DNA from: Ricordea florida
Taxonomy: Eukaryota > Cnidaria > Anthozoa > Corallimorpharia > Ricordeidae
Direction: 5' to 3'
Length of the DNA: 64,000 nucleotides
Assembly (NCBI GenBank): GCA_949710005.1
Contig: OX453272.1
Location: 43,344,657-43,408,656, forward strand
A model generated the notes under the pieces. The model saw only the letters and a program-made list of their open reading frames with translations, did not search any database and had not been told where the DNA came from. A program made the translations under genes and the position numbers. Positions 36,701 through 50,800 of the stretch are shown here, piece after piece; within the stretch, counting starts at the first letter, position 1, and each line of letters opens with the position of its first letter.

Positions 36701-39700
36701 TTACTCAAACAATGAATGATTTAGACAATTTAGAAATGGTTTAGTCACCGATATTAAAATGGAACAAACCAATAAGAATCAGTTTATTTTAACAAGAATC
36801 CATCTGACTACGATACGTAGAATGATCAAGTCTAAACACAAACGGTCAAGTGCTCTGTCTTAAAATGGTGTAATTAATGGATGGAAGGTTGAAGTATTCT
36901 ACATATTATTTAATTCACCGACAAATGGTTCAACTCACCGACAAATGGTTCAGTGTATTGTCAACTGATTTACCGCAGAGACAAAGAGTGTAATAGCCGG
37001 GCGATTGATTCAATGCGAAATCAAATCATTCGTGCAAATTGCAAATAGCTTAACCTAATGTTGAACTGGCCAGTCATAGAGGGAATGGTACACGTGCACC
37101 GTAATTTGAAATGATTTAACGAAATTAAAAGTGATTTAGCGTGACACGAAACGAAACACCGTACCTTACGCGCCGAACCGCAAAAAATACAAGAGTGAAA
37201 TGGACAAGTCAAGACTGAAATGGATCAGGCGATGTGGGGTCTGACGTCAAGGCGTTACGTACTACCATCCAATTTGGAAACAAGGGGTTTACGTTTATTT
37301 GCAGGCTAGCCTTGCTACGGCCGTTTGCAATGGACTTTTTTAGAGGGCAACCCTTCGTTGAAACAGGAGACAGTTGTCTAGATCAAAGGAAATGACACCT
37401 CACGTTTACTAATGTTTGTTCTTTGTCTATTTTCAGATTTCATTTTTTCCTACAATTATCTACTATGGTACGAATTTTTCTCTTTATTTTTACGCTATAT
37501 TCAGTTTAATCAATAGCGTTGGTTTCATAGATATATGCGGCTCTGGCAATCCGGTTACAGCAGAAAGATTGTCATGGAAATTACATGTAGTGGAACAAAC
37601 AACTGGACCACCTAGTCGCCTCCTTGCTGATCTTTATCTGAAATATGTGGCACTGACAATGCCTTGAATGAGAACGTTTCGCTGGCTATCAACGCCATTT
37701 AAATTACCTACACAATTTCTGGATTCCTTACCCACTCACTTTGCAAACGGCCGTAGCAAGGCTAGCCTGCAAATAAACGTAAACCCCTTGTTTCCAGTAA
37801 ACAATAACAGCCTTTTCTTGTTTCTCGATGACGGTCTCCATAAGCTAACATGTCCATCCCATGTCCCATTGTGACTTTCATTTTCCCTGACCTCGATATA
37901 ATATCCTGTCCTATCTCAGAAATATTTCAGTTAATTTCTAGTCTCCTCTACTATCCGGAAAGATATGTCTTCTGGACAGAAATGAATTGCAAAAAGGAAC
38001 GAACAAAGCAAACTTACCAGAGTTCAAAGGAACGAGATAGATCAAGCTCACTGAGTCGGTGTGGCCGTTGCCGCGATTCTTCACTCTTCCAATTTGGCGC
38101 CAAATTGGATGGTAGTACGTAACGCCTTGACGTCAGACCCCACATTGACTGATCCATTTCAGTCTTGACTTGTCCATTTCACTCTTGTATTTTTTGCGGT
38201 TCGGCGCGTAAGGTACGGTGTTTCGTTTTGTGTCACGCTAAATCACTTTTAATTTCGTTAAATCATTTCAAATTACGGTGCACGTGTACCATTCCCTCTA
38301 TGACTGGCCAGTTCAACATTAGGTTAAGCTATTTGCAATTTGCACGAATGATTTGATTTCGCATTGAATCAATCGCCCGGCTATTACACTCTTTGTCTCT
38401 GCGGTAAATCAGTTGACAATACACTGAACCATTTGTCGGTGAGTTGAACCATTTGTCGGTGAATTAAATAATATGTAGAATACTTCAACCTTCCATCCAT
38501 TAATTACACCATTTTAAGACAGAGCACTTGACCGTTTGTGTTTAGACTTGATCATTCTACGTATCGTAGTCAGATGGATTCTTGTTAAAATAAACTGATT
38601 CTTATTTGTTTGTTCCATTTTAATATCGGTGACTAAACCATTTCTAAATTGTCTAAATCATTCATTGTTTGAGTAAACCATTTGACACAAGAACACCTAA
38701 CTATTTGTATCTAGACAGTATCATTTCTCAATCATTTATTCCATTACGCAAACCATCACTAAACCATTTGTCTTTCTTCTTTGCCGTTTAATGATCTTGT
38801 AATTTTGGTGGTGACGGCCGCCCATAAAAAACCAAGTTCAAGTCACACCCTTAGCTGTATTTGTGAATAGTCAACTGGTTTGCCTCCTGCCAGTTGGGAC
38901 TCTTGTAATGAACGACGGTACTGGATAGAAGTAACGTAACAGGGAGTGCATTCTGTGAATGCATACAGTGGAATGCAAACGTAACATATATGTTTTCTCT
39001 GTTCAGTTACTTTTGTCTGGTATTGTATTAATTCTCGCTTCACTTGTTTGCTTAAGCCCCTCCCCTCCCCAGCCTTAGAAGTATAACTACTGCCAAGTTT
39101 AAATATGGAAATTTACTGTTTTTTTACTGTTTTCTAAGTTAATAACAATAATTACTATTAGTAATGCTGTTTAGAATAAACAGTGTCTTTCAAACATGGG
39201 ATACATGAGTATTTTATCACTTATCAAGCACTCAGAACGAAACATTATGAATATTCTTTCTTCAATGCTGTTCAATTATTGACGTGTAATTTAGGAATTT
39301 AGCCTGTATTTTTGATTGTATATACCGGTATATATATAAATGTACATATAATGTCAATGTTCTTGGCAAATTTTCAGTCAATAATTTTTGATATTGATGA
39401 TAGAGCGTGCTTTATACCATAAATTGTCTGAAACTAGGGTTACTGGTTGTTTGTCTGGGTGCAGATATGTAGTTCTAAACAAGAACTGTCAGTGATGTTG
39501 ACTGGCATTTGTTTATATCATGGTATATAAATATTATGATGGTTTCAGTTCAAGATGACGTATGCGCAGGTTGTTCATATGCCAGTCAGTGTCAACAACA
39601 ATTCTCTGAACTACCTGTACTAAGACAATCAAAATTGCCAAACAACCACAGCGTATGCATAGAGGGATTTAATAACCTTAGATACTAGGAGGAATGTCTT

Positions 39701-42700
39701 TTCTACAGGTTGGAGGAATGATAATGGTAGTACACAGCTCAAAACAGCTGGATATACAGAGGAGACTTTTTTTTGATAGCATGAGTCTGTCTGCCAGTGT
39801 TGTCAAACAGAGGACATCAAGCCAACAGAACATAGCAGAAACTTTGGATGACCTACAGGTTTGTAATAGGAGCACGTAATTACTGTTATTGTGTAAATGT
39901 ATTGAACCCAGGAGTGTCAGTAGTTGTTTGTGGAAGTCAGTCATCTGGGTGTAAGAAGTTCTGAAAACAACTGTTGTTGTAGATGTTGAATCTGACTTTT
40001 CAACAACCTGAGCAGACGTTATGATCAGGCTCAAGTGATTTACGTGCCATTACGTGGTGCTATGTCTCTCATTATGATTGTTATATTGGTACTGATTGTA
40101 TAGCAGTCAGTTAATCCCGTATTGTCAGCACAGCTATTAACCTTTAATTTCTGAAAACTGTCCAATTTGGAATTTAATTTGTTTTCAATGAGGACTTTGA
40201 GTAAAAATGCAGAAACTGTCCAATTTGGAAAAAAATATAGGACAGTTTGTCTCAGTCAATGAAGTCTGAGAATAAACAATAGATTGTGAAACATGCCAAT
40301 CAGCAGAAAGCAAATGCCAGCACTGAAAGCAGGACAGTTTGCCATTGTTGTTGACAAAAAGGAGGAATTTAGTGAAGAAAATTTTCCAATTTTTTCCATC
40401 CTTAGCAGTTCTAACACAAATGAAAGATTTCGGTGGTTGCGGGAAGAGGAAATTAATATTCTTAGAAGCAGAAATGAAAACTCAGACAGTGCCAAGAGCC
40501 CAAAAATGTGGCTGAATGTTTTCAACGAATGGAAAGCTGTATTACATCATGAGCTATATAATTAATAAGTATTAAACAGGACTACATTCTGTCCAATTTG
40601 GAAATAATTGGATTCAAAAAATTCCTCTCACAGCCAATTTTGGCTGTCCTTGGAATTTTTTTCATCCAATTATTTCCAAATTGGACAGCATTTAGTCCTA
40701 TTACATATACTTATAAGGTGTAATTACATTAGATAAGTTGTAACTATGCCTTTCTCCTACTTTTTCTGAATGCTGTGAACTCCTCCTCCGTCTCTTGCAC
40801 CATCACAGAAATGAGGAGGACAGTGCATTTCTGAACTAACTCTTCAAATGTATTCCTTGATAGGGTTGCTCCTTTTGCCTGTTCAACTGACACTTCAAAC
40901 ATGGATAAGACTTTGATCCATGGGTCATGACAGTAACGTTTTGTTGTCTTTGCAAACATAATCTGCTTTGTTAACCTTGTATTGTCTGATGTGCATACAA
41001 GTCCAATAGCTGTCTTGTTTTAAGTTGTAACTTTGTCCTATGGTTGACGTAAAAATATTTGAGATTTTTGGTGTTTTCAGGATGCGTGTCTTTCCTTACG
41101 TGAAGGCATTGCAAGTGCTATTGAAAGGGTTGATCAGAACTTAGATTTGGATACAATGTTTGATATGGATGAAGCAGAGAAAGCCATGGTTTATCAAACA
41201 TATACAGAAACCATGCACTTATGTTACCACTTTGGATTTGAGGTACACAAAATTTCAAGTCAGGATACTTTTACACTGTAGTATGACATTCTATTGTGTA
41301 GTGTGGATTGTAACAAATGAAGGGAATACATTAATTAATCAATAAATCTGGTAATTAGAAATGATATTAAAATTGATAATTAGCACTTGATTTATTCTCT
41401 GTTGCATGCAATTGAAATGCCTGGTTGACTTTCTTTTTTGAAAAAGCTCACTTGTGCAAATAAATCACAAATTGAACTCCAAACCACCTGATTACTAAAA
41501 CTGTTACTCTTGTTACTCTTGTTACCAAGAGAAAAATCTAGCGGAATTAGGCCCTTGAATGAAAAAATAAACACTCTTCACAGCAACATTTCCTACATGT
41601 ACATGAAAACAAATTTAGTCTGTTTTAAACAACTTTAATTTTTTTCCTCAGCTCTTGTATTTAGGCCTTTCTTCCTCACACCCTTCAATTCTTGCTAACA
41701 CGTGGTCGCCCAATTTAGTATGTTGATCTCTTAAAAGTGTAAATTATAGCAAGCAAAACAAGCTGTACCTTGTAATTATTACTAAAAATACCAATAATTA
41801 TTAAACATTTCAAATTCATTTGATGATTTTGACTCGAGCTTGCAAATAATTAATTTACAGTATGTTGCATGCTTACACCTGTTAGACCAGTAAGGCTTTG
41901 ATTACCTTGGGTCCTCATAAGTCCTTAGAGAAATGATGTAGACAGTAAATTAACAGGGTTGTCTAAAAGGACCGGGGAGCAGCAATATTGCCAGCTTATT
42001 TGATGCTTATGCCAGCCGCAGTTCGTCACCTTTGACGCCTTTTCTTTTTACCAATAACACCACCTCCCAGTGCCGTCTCCTCCCATACAGTCTCCTGCTA
42101 TGAAAAACATTATTGACAACCCTGTTCAGTTTATTATTACCACTGTTTTTTAGTACCAAAAGGAAGTTGCCCGTTTGGTGTTTGAAGAAAGACGGAAGAA
42201 TCTTGGATGTAAGCTCCTTTCCTTTGCAAGGCAATGGATGAAATTTGTGATGACAAAATGTGAACGAGGCAGAGGAACCAGACCAAGGTACAGCTGCATT
42301 TTGATAGTAAAATGGTTGATATGTAAGGTTCATTGTTGGTACCACTTAGAAAACACTAACATAGGTTAAAAAGCAACATTTATCCAAGTCTAACCAGGAA
42401 CATGCCTGTCTAAGCAATGCTACTATGCTTGATAATTCTTGAATTATCACCACTCTTGCTGCTACCGTCATACCGACCATTGTCAATCAGAATGATTGCC
42501 CTACATGCAGATGGCCAGTTATGTGAAGTTATTTCAGTTGAACATAGTTATACAGTATTATTACTGAATATTATTTTGTTCTGCTAACCTTTTAGATGGG
42601 CCAATCAAGGACTTGACTTTCTAACGGTTGCTTGTGACCCAAAGACATTAACAACCTTGTCAGAAACTGAATTCAAGGTACAATCCATTGATTGCTGGTT

Positions 42701-42788
42701 ATTTTGCATTCTCCATGCCCATGAATCATTCTCTTTCAGTTTATAGTAAAAATATACTAGACTAATAATATACATGAAAAAATTACTC

Positions 42789-42821
<33 letters not shown>

Positions 42822-45800
42822 TGTAACACCAGTGCAAAAAGTGTAACACCAGTGCAAAAAGTGTAACACCAGTGCAAATTACACATCGATATTCTGGATT
42901 ATGATATTCTTTATTTTTAAACGATCCGCTTTGAGTTCGTAGCGTTATCAGCTGATCTTCATCAGCCAATCAGTAAATAAAGTGTCAAATCCGCGTCAAA
43001 CGCTCAGTTCCTGTCCGCAATGAGATCTTCCGGCACTTCCTCCAGGCGAATTTTTTCATGTTTATATTATTAATAAGTAATCATACGGATTTTCTCGTTC
43101 AATTTGGAATTAATTTGTACTTGTGAGTTTTTCAAAAAGCTGAAATTGCACTCGCCGAAGCGGCTCGTGCAATTTCAGCTTTTTGAAAAACTCACTCGTG
43201 CAAATTAATTCCAAATTGAACTCGAAACCGTATGATTACCTTTACAAATGCCACAATTAAATTTTGATTGAATGAGCTACTGTACACTATCAGCCATTAG
43301 AAGGCAGCACTTCGTTGAAGATGCGAACATCTTCATGCTTTAGTGATCAAGTTTCACAGGAAGCTTTAATATTTTTTTTTTTTTTTCACTCACACATCAT
43401 TTGTTTATTATGATTATAAAACAATTAGAGTATTCGCTCTTGATTTCTATGAGGTGATAGTTGACTAATGACTATCACCCCTTATAGTTCACCACTAAAT
43501 TTTCTCTGATTCGTATTGGTTTAAATTGATCACGTGACGCGATAGTGTTCGTCCACGGAGACACACTATCAGCGCATAGTGCCCTTCCAAGGAAAATACC
43601 CGGATGGATAGTGCCCGTACATGAAAATGTGAATTTTCTGACAGTTATACCATACTTTTTAGGCAATGTACATTGCGAATGATTGAAATTTCAGGCTGTG
43701 TGCATGGATAAATATTTGATTGAACTGCATTTAGTGGGTTTTGACTGTTTTTCAACTGGCACGCGGAAGAAAATTTGGTGGTGAACAATAAAGACAATAA
43801 AGTGTTTATGTTGCGGAACTATCACTCCGATAGTTGCCCCTTGGAAATTTGATGTTCTTAAAACTAGCATATTATTTCAAATTGTACTCGTTACAGTAAA
43901 GCGGCTTGTGCAATTTGAGCCTTTCAAAAAACTTTCTTGTGCCAAAAAAAGAACATAAATTGGCTGAGGAAAGCATAATTATGATTACTTGTTAATAATT
44001 ATACATGAAAAAATTTTGATTTGTAAGTTGCACTGGTGTTACACTTTTTGCCCTGTTACAGTTCAACTGCACTGCTCTAAGCCAATCACAGTCAAGCAAT
44101 TTTTTCTTGTCTATTGCTAAGTTTTAAATACACTGAAATTTATGATAGGCTTCTTTGGCTATTTACCCAAAAATTATTTGTATGAGGACAGATGATTTAA
44201 TTATCTGATAGAAATAGTTTTAGAATAGAAACGAAATGTTAGGATGAAAGTCTATGCCTATTAATTATTGTTTTTCTGTGTTTTAGGAGCTTAAAAAGGA
44301 GATAAACAACTGTATAAGTCATGTGATTGGGAGTGCGGACAGCAGTGGAGTAACCAGTCCAGGTAAATAACTAAAACTGGACCTGCAGTCAGGTGAATAT
44401 TAATCTTTGTCCAGCTATTCCGTTGTCCTAATATAGTGTCAGGCAAAAGTGTCTGTTAATGAAGGGAAAACCTCAATGGCAAAGCTATTTCTTCAGTTGA
44501 TTACATTAGCAGGTTCTCGTGTGCTGGCCTTGGAAGCAGCTAACTCCTACGAACAGAATGGTGTGATGTTTTGTGAGGTGTCTGATCAGGACAAGTCCCA
44601 AATCATGGTACTCTGACCACTCACCACCAGTAATATCAGACTGAACAAACATTTCTAACATTTGATGTAGTAATATTATCATATTAATCAACCGATTTGA
44701 CTTCAGATGGAATTTGTATTTAAAGATTCCCCTGTGGGTAATAATGCAGTATAATTAGGCAAATACAATTTATTTATTTTAATTCCTTGGTGACTTGACA
44801 CTATGAAAAAACATTGTCCTGGAACCACACAATAGCCTTCAGTGTTTTCCTTGCCTTTAACAGGATACAGGTCTCAGAGCCCTGCATGTCCTTCTCCAGT
44901 GTTTGGTAGAGGAACTGCTCCATCGCTCCTCAGACCGTTTTCATGGCCAGCTAGTAAACCCACCAAGGTTCCAGGAGATCAAGGTAATGGTACAGATGAC
45001 AGTGGGCAGAATACACAGAGACACCTGTCTGACCCCAGTAAATCACAGTTCCAGAGCCTGGCCACAGATGTCCCAAACAGTGAGTACCGTTGAAATATGT
45101 ATTTTTCAGCGCTGTCACAGGCAAACTCAGAAAAAGGAAATTTGAGTTCTCCCAATGGCTGTTGAACCTGTGACTTGATTACTAGTAGACTCTCTCGAGT
45201 CTCCTATAGCTCAGTGGTAGAGCTTTTAAACCAGTAAACGGACATTTGTAGGTTTGACTCTTGTTGGAAGAACTCAGATTTGCCTTCTCCAAGTTTGCCT
45301 GTGATAGTACATCTTTCACAAATTTTGCAGGCTCAAAATTCACCGTCTTAATTATTTACCAGTGAGTACCGTTACTAACTAATGGTTTAGCTGATCGTGA
45401 ATTGAAGAAAATCTTATTGGTGATTTGAGTATAATTGTATGAAATAATATTATATCAAATATTAGCTCTGCATTTAGAAATGTTCTATTGACCTGCTTCC
45501 AGCATAACTGGCTGGTGTAGGTAAATTGGTAGATAGTGACACTGGTATTTGCAAATTCACAGGTTTGAATCCTGCTCCAGCCTGTTGATTCAGGCTAAAA
45601 AACATTTTGCCAAAACTGTGTGAAACCTGTTAAGTCCCAGTAGTGACCGGCATCCAATTTCTCATTTCAGTATTCATTGTTCATCAACCATTGAGGTTAT
45701 AAGAAATAAGAATGGATCACCAAAAAAGAGTTTTATTTAACAACTTCTCACTGGTACCATAACAATTATATGAGAAGAGTTTTGAGAAAATGAATTTTGA

Positions 45801-47803
45801 CGTTGAGGCTTAGTAATTATTGCGAGGACTTAGTCTGCCATTAACAGTTTAATTTTTTTTTCTAGTTAATTTTGTTTACCTCACTGATGACAATGCTAGA
45901 GCTTAACTTTACAGTGCGACTACCCAAAGCAAGGCCACGCAAATAAATGTTATACAAATTTTGAATAATATCTGTTTTTGATGCTAAACAACAGATTCTT
46001 TTTCAATCTTGATTTGTTTTGCACAGTTATAGAGCAAATTATATGCATTTTGAGCAATATAGAAAACATCTGCAGAGATTCTATTGTTTAGATGCTTGAT
46101 CATGGTTTGATAATATGTAGGTATGTATGTATGTATGTATGTATGTTTGTATGTTTGTATGTATGTTTGTATGTATGTTTGTATGTATGTTTGTATGTTT
46201 GGGTGGCCTTGGTTCGAGTGGTAGCACTGTGAGATGTTTGTGGCTGAAGTGTTTTAATTAAAGTGAACCTTTATAAATGTGTTATTTCAATAGACAACAA
46301 TGGCACTACCTCTGTTAGTAAAGAGGAAGGGGATGAAGAGACTGTGAAACATAAAGACAGTTTTACTACAGCACCAGATATTCCTTGGCTGGAGAAAGTG
46401 CGTCACTCATTAAAGAAACTGGAAGAGAAGAGAAACGAGTACTTGAAGGAGAAACGTGTTATTGGTCGTGTGAGCAGCCGACAACGTGATATTGTTAAGG
46501 AGTTTACCAGTATTGCTAGCAGAAAGGTGCCCTTCAAATGGCAAAGAGGAAATAAAATTGGTGAGTAACAAATCTTAGAAGAATATAAAAATGAAATGTA
46601 ACTCATTTTAAAGGCCCCTCTCCAATGTACATTACCCCTGAGATGATTCTTATTCTAGTTATGGTAGCTGACATCTAGTGGATATGTTAAACTTCTCTTA
46701 CTGAAGCTGAAGCTGAAATGTTGATAATAATTATTAATACTAGTATTAATTTTAATTTTGATGCTTAATTTTATAATTTGTAATAATGTGGTCTTCTTAT
46801 AGTCATGTATCTACACACAATGTATTACTGGTAGTTATGTTTGACTACCCAAGAGTGAGGCTGTTATATGGACATCTCAAACTGAGTCCAAACTGGCCAA
46901 TATTTAAGATGTTGCGGTAATGACTGAAGGTTCAAGGTTAACCCTTTAAGCCTTAAGGGGTCTCCCTGTAACAAATAAAATCATCTGGTGTTAGCCACTT
47001 TTAGGGTGTAAAGGATTAATAGCTTATTCATTATATGGCTTTGTTTGGGGAAAGATGATTGAAGCAGAACTGAACTTATGAAGTTCACATTCCATTGCAT
47101 ATGAAGTCTTTATTCAACAAATAAAGAAGCCTAAGCCATGTATTACACTGTGATAAAACCAGAGGGGCATTTGAGAACACATTTGAAATGTAGTTTTCAA
47201 ATGTCTGGAGTGTTTTATCACAGTGGTATACATGGCTGAAGCTTCTTCATTTGCTTTATGATATAGATTTTACATGCTGCGAGTAGAAACAACAAAGCAC
47301 ACGGATCGAAAAACAATAAAACACGTTTTTTCTATGTTTTATACTCTGACCAATCAGAGCGGGCGCAGGGTCCTATCTATATTTTAATGCAAAATCAAGC
47401 TCAACAGATGTGAGTCTTTATAATCGCAATCATGAATAATGGATACAATTTTAAATCTACAATAAAATATAAAAAGGAATAATCAAACCTAACAGAATAT
47501 GCTCACACAAGTTTAACCATGGTCCATAATGTTTGTGAGCATTACCGGGGAATCTCGCCTTACACCTAGCCAATCAAAGGGTACGTTAAATCAGCTACAA
47601 ACACTAGCCATAATATAAGTGTGATATTGTATGACTATATAATTGAAGCAGTCTCATGAACTGTTCTATCAAAACAAAGATAAAATTGAAGCATTTTGTT
47701 AACAGTGTAGTTTTTTCTTTTTGTTACAGTTGGTAGAGCACTGGACTACCGTGCGGGAGGTTGCGGGTTCAAAACCCTGGCCGGACCAACACTCATGGTC
47801 TTA

Positions 47804-47837
<34 letters not shown>

Positions 47838-50800
47838 GACATTTGTAAATGGTTAGACTTTCTAGTCTTCTCGGATAAGGACAATAAACCGTAGGCCCCG
47901 TCTCGCAACTCTATCTGTAATGTGGGACGTAAAAGAATCCATGGCACTGTTCGAAAAGAGTAGGGCGTGTTCCCGGTGTCATGGTCTATTGGTCTGATTG
48001 TAATGCGCATATGATTATTAATATAGAATATGCGCAATATAAATGGAGTATATTATTATTATTATTATTATTATTACAGGTGAAGGGCAGTTTGGTAAAG
48101 TGTATGCTTGTGTTAATTTGGACACAGGAGAGATGATGGCTGTCAAGCAGGTACAAGTAAATACTAAGTCTTCCATACTTAATATAATTTGTCTGGATTA
48201 ATTTCCATCCCTTTAATTACAGAACTGGCATAATTGTTGGTAGTTATTATCCTTAGCAAGTTATATGCATATCCTTAAAATACTGCTATCATATGATATC
48301 CTTATTCCTAGAATTCAATGCTTCTTAGAACAAGGTTGCTACCATTACCTGCATAGCTACAGGAATGTGACTGACATATTGCGCTCTGCAAATGCCATCA
48401 CTTTTGGAGTCAATTGCAATTTAACAAACCTTTCACAAGACTACTGTAATTTACAAGATTAGTGAAGCTATTGTTTTCAAACTCTAAAAGAATAGCTACA
48501 CTATGTCTTATAAAATGCATTTGTAAACAATTTTTTGAATTGAACCCTGATTTGGGGTTCAACTTTCCCTGAAATGATTCAGATACTATGTACGCACTGA
48601 CTACTTGAGGATCTATGGGTTATTGTGCCGGTAAACCCATAGAAAGGAGAAACATCTTCTATTTTTATTTAAAGTTAGTTAACTAAAGCAATAAACGGTA
48701 GTTTCTTTGGGTTTACCAGTGTAATAAACCACTTGGGATGTTGGGAGAAGACTTGAAGGGCTTGTAAATCACGCACCTGTGGCTCGTGAGTTACAAGTTC
48801 TTTTTGTTTTCTTTCAAGATCCTGTGTGATTTATTACGCTGGTAATACCATAGAAACTGCGGTTTATAGCTTTAGTAAACCTAGGGTTTATTCAATAATA
48901 ATTTTGCAAGGACATAAATGTAATTTGCAAATGTAGATCTTCTTTTAGAGTTTGAAAACAATAGCCTGAATAGTCCTATAAGAGTTTTATTGAATTGACT
49001 CCTAGTTTAGGTCTTTTATTTCTTGGAAACTCTACTTTATTTCAATTACATGTATATACAACTTGATCATGTCATTTTAGATAAAATTCCAGCCCAATGA
49101 TCAGAGTGAAAAAAGAGATCTTGCTGATGAGATCAAGATGTTTGAAGGTATAAGACATGAAAGCCTTGTCAGATACTATGGAGTGGAACTTCACAGGGTA
49201 AGAAGTACAGTTCTGGTTGCCATTTTCATTTTTCCTCAATTCCCAATTCCTACTTCCTACTTCTCAGAGCTTTATGATCCTTACCCTTTAACTCTGAAGG
49301 GGTCTCCCTTTGACAAGTAAAATTGTCTGGTGTCAGCCAGAGTAAAATCTATAAAGTCACTCTTAGGAAGGAAAGGGTTAATGGTGGTTTAGAAAATGCA
49401 CCAACAAGAACAATAACTAAACAGTTATATCTATCTGACCAGAAACAATACAATTTGATTTCTGTGAGAGAATGTAACATAGAACAGATTTTTACAACTT
49501 CAAGTCACATGAGACTAAAACCAAAAGCATCAGGAAGTAAAGTTCGTGATGCAAATGATCATTTTGTTTGTAGTTTCAAGAACAGAACATCTTTTAATAG
49601 TTAGGTTACTACTGAAGTTGAATAAATTAAATAACAACTATTCATAATAATTATTATTATAATATAATCTTCCAATATTTTTCATGTTACTGTCTTTTGC
49701 AAATTTACTTGGGAATAATTGGAGCTATACACTCAGCCAAACCACCTAACCTCTGAAGAAGACTCTAGGCAGGGGTGTCAAAGCATTCGGTTGGGAATCA
49801 TAATTATAGCATGGAAGCTACCTACAGTGTGGTGCAGTCATACTGGTACAGCATAATCAGTCAACCCTATTGCCAGAAGAAGAACAGCTGTAAGCATTTG
49901 AAACATCATAATCAATATCAATGGGACTAAGTCGTGTATGGAATGAACAAGTTTATAATAATTACTGGTATTAACACTTCATTCTCACAATGACGAATAA
50001 CCAATTCCATGGAATATGCCTGATTGAACACTGCAGGTTGCAGTGCGCAAATTCATGCCCTTTAATATAAACGTCAATAATTACAGCTGTGGATGCATTT
50101 CTCAGTTGTTTTCAAACAGGGCATTTGATCCATAATTAATGTTGGTGTAATAATTGTTTCTGTCATCTAGGATGAGATGTTCATTTTCATGGAATACTGT
50201 GCAGATGGTACTATATCAGATGTAGCAAAACTTGGTCTTCCGGAATCAATGATCAGAGTATACACTTACCAGATACTTGTAGCTGTCAATGTGCTGCATG
50301 AGAGGGGAATTGTTCACAGGGATGTCAAAGGTAAAACCACACTGATGTAACCATGTACAGTATAACCTGTTCTGTACAGTATATCCACATAAAGTGGACA
50401 TATCTGGACATTGACACAGTTCTTTAACTGTGACACACAAAAACAAAAACTAAGTGTACTCTGGGTAAGAATGCCCTATAGCTCCTACTAAATACTGCAT
50501 CTCTTGAAGCCAAATTGTAAATTTGCTCAGAATATTACCAGTTTTATCCATGCAGTACCCAAATTGTAAATGATATGATGTGCAAAGCCCTGTTTTTGTT
50601 CATTTAAAACTTGACTTTCGCCTTATGGTTTGGAAGTGTGGGTTATGTTGGTGCAAATTCCTTTATAGGAAGTTTAAGTTTTATAATTAGTTGTATTGAT
50701 AGATAGAAAAATATGTGTGAGGTTAAGGATCTTGTTTTCTGTTTTTTAGCACTCAGTTTGTTTGTTTTTATAATTAGGTGCCAACATTTTTTTGTCATCT

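Noticed and set aside
37416..37667. Open frame with an upstream TTTTCAG as an additional MAP3K4 exon
   Set aside because: It lies inside a mobile element, ends in a stop, and exons 8 and 9 already join in phase 0 with matching protein sequence.
37021..38356. Two identical 63-codon frames ([14 protein letters not shown]...) as a Cys-rich peptide gene pair
   Set aside because: They are mirror images within the long terminal inverted repeats of the 36553-38824 element and have no other support.
40293..40565. 90-codon frame as a MAP3K4 exon or a nested host gene
   Set aside because: It ends in a stop, matches nothing in MEKK4 and is bordered by repeat words, so I treat it as part of a repeat.
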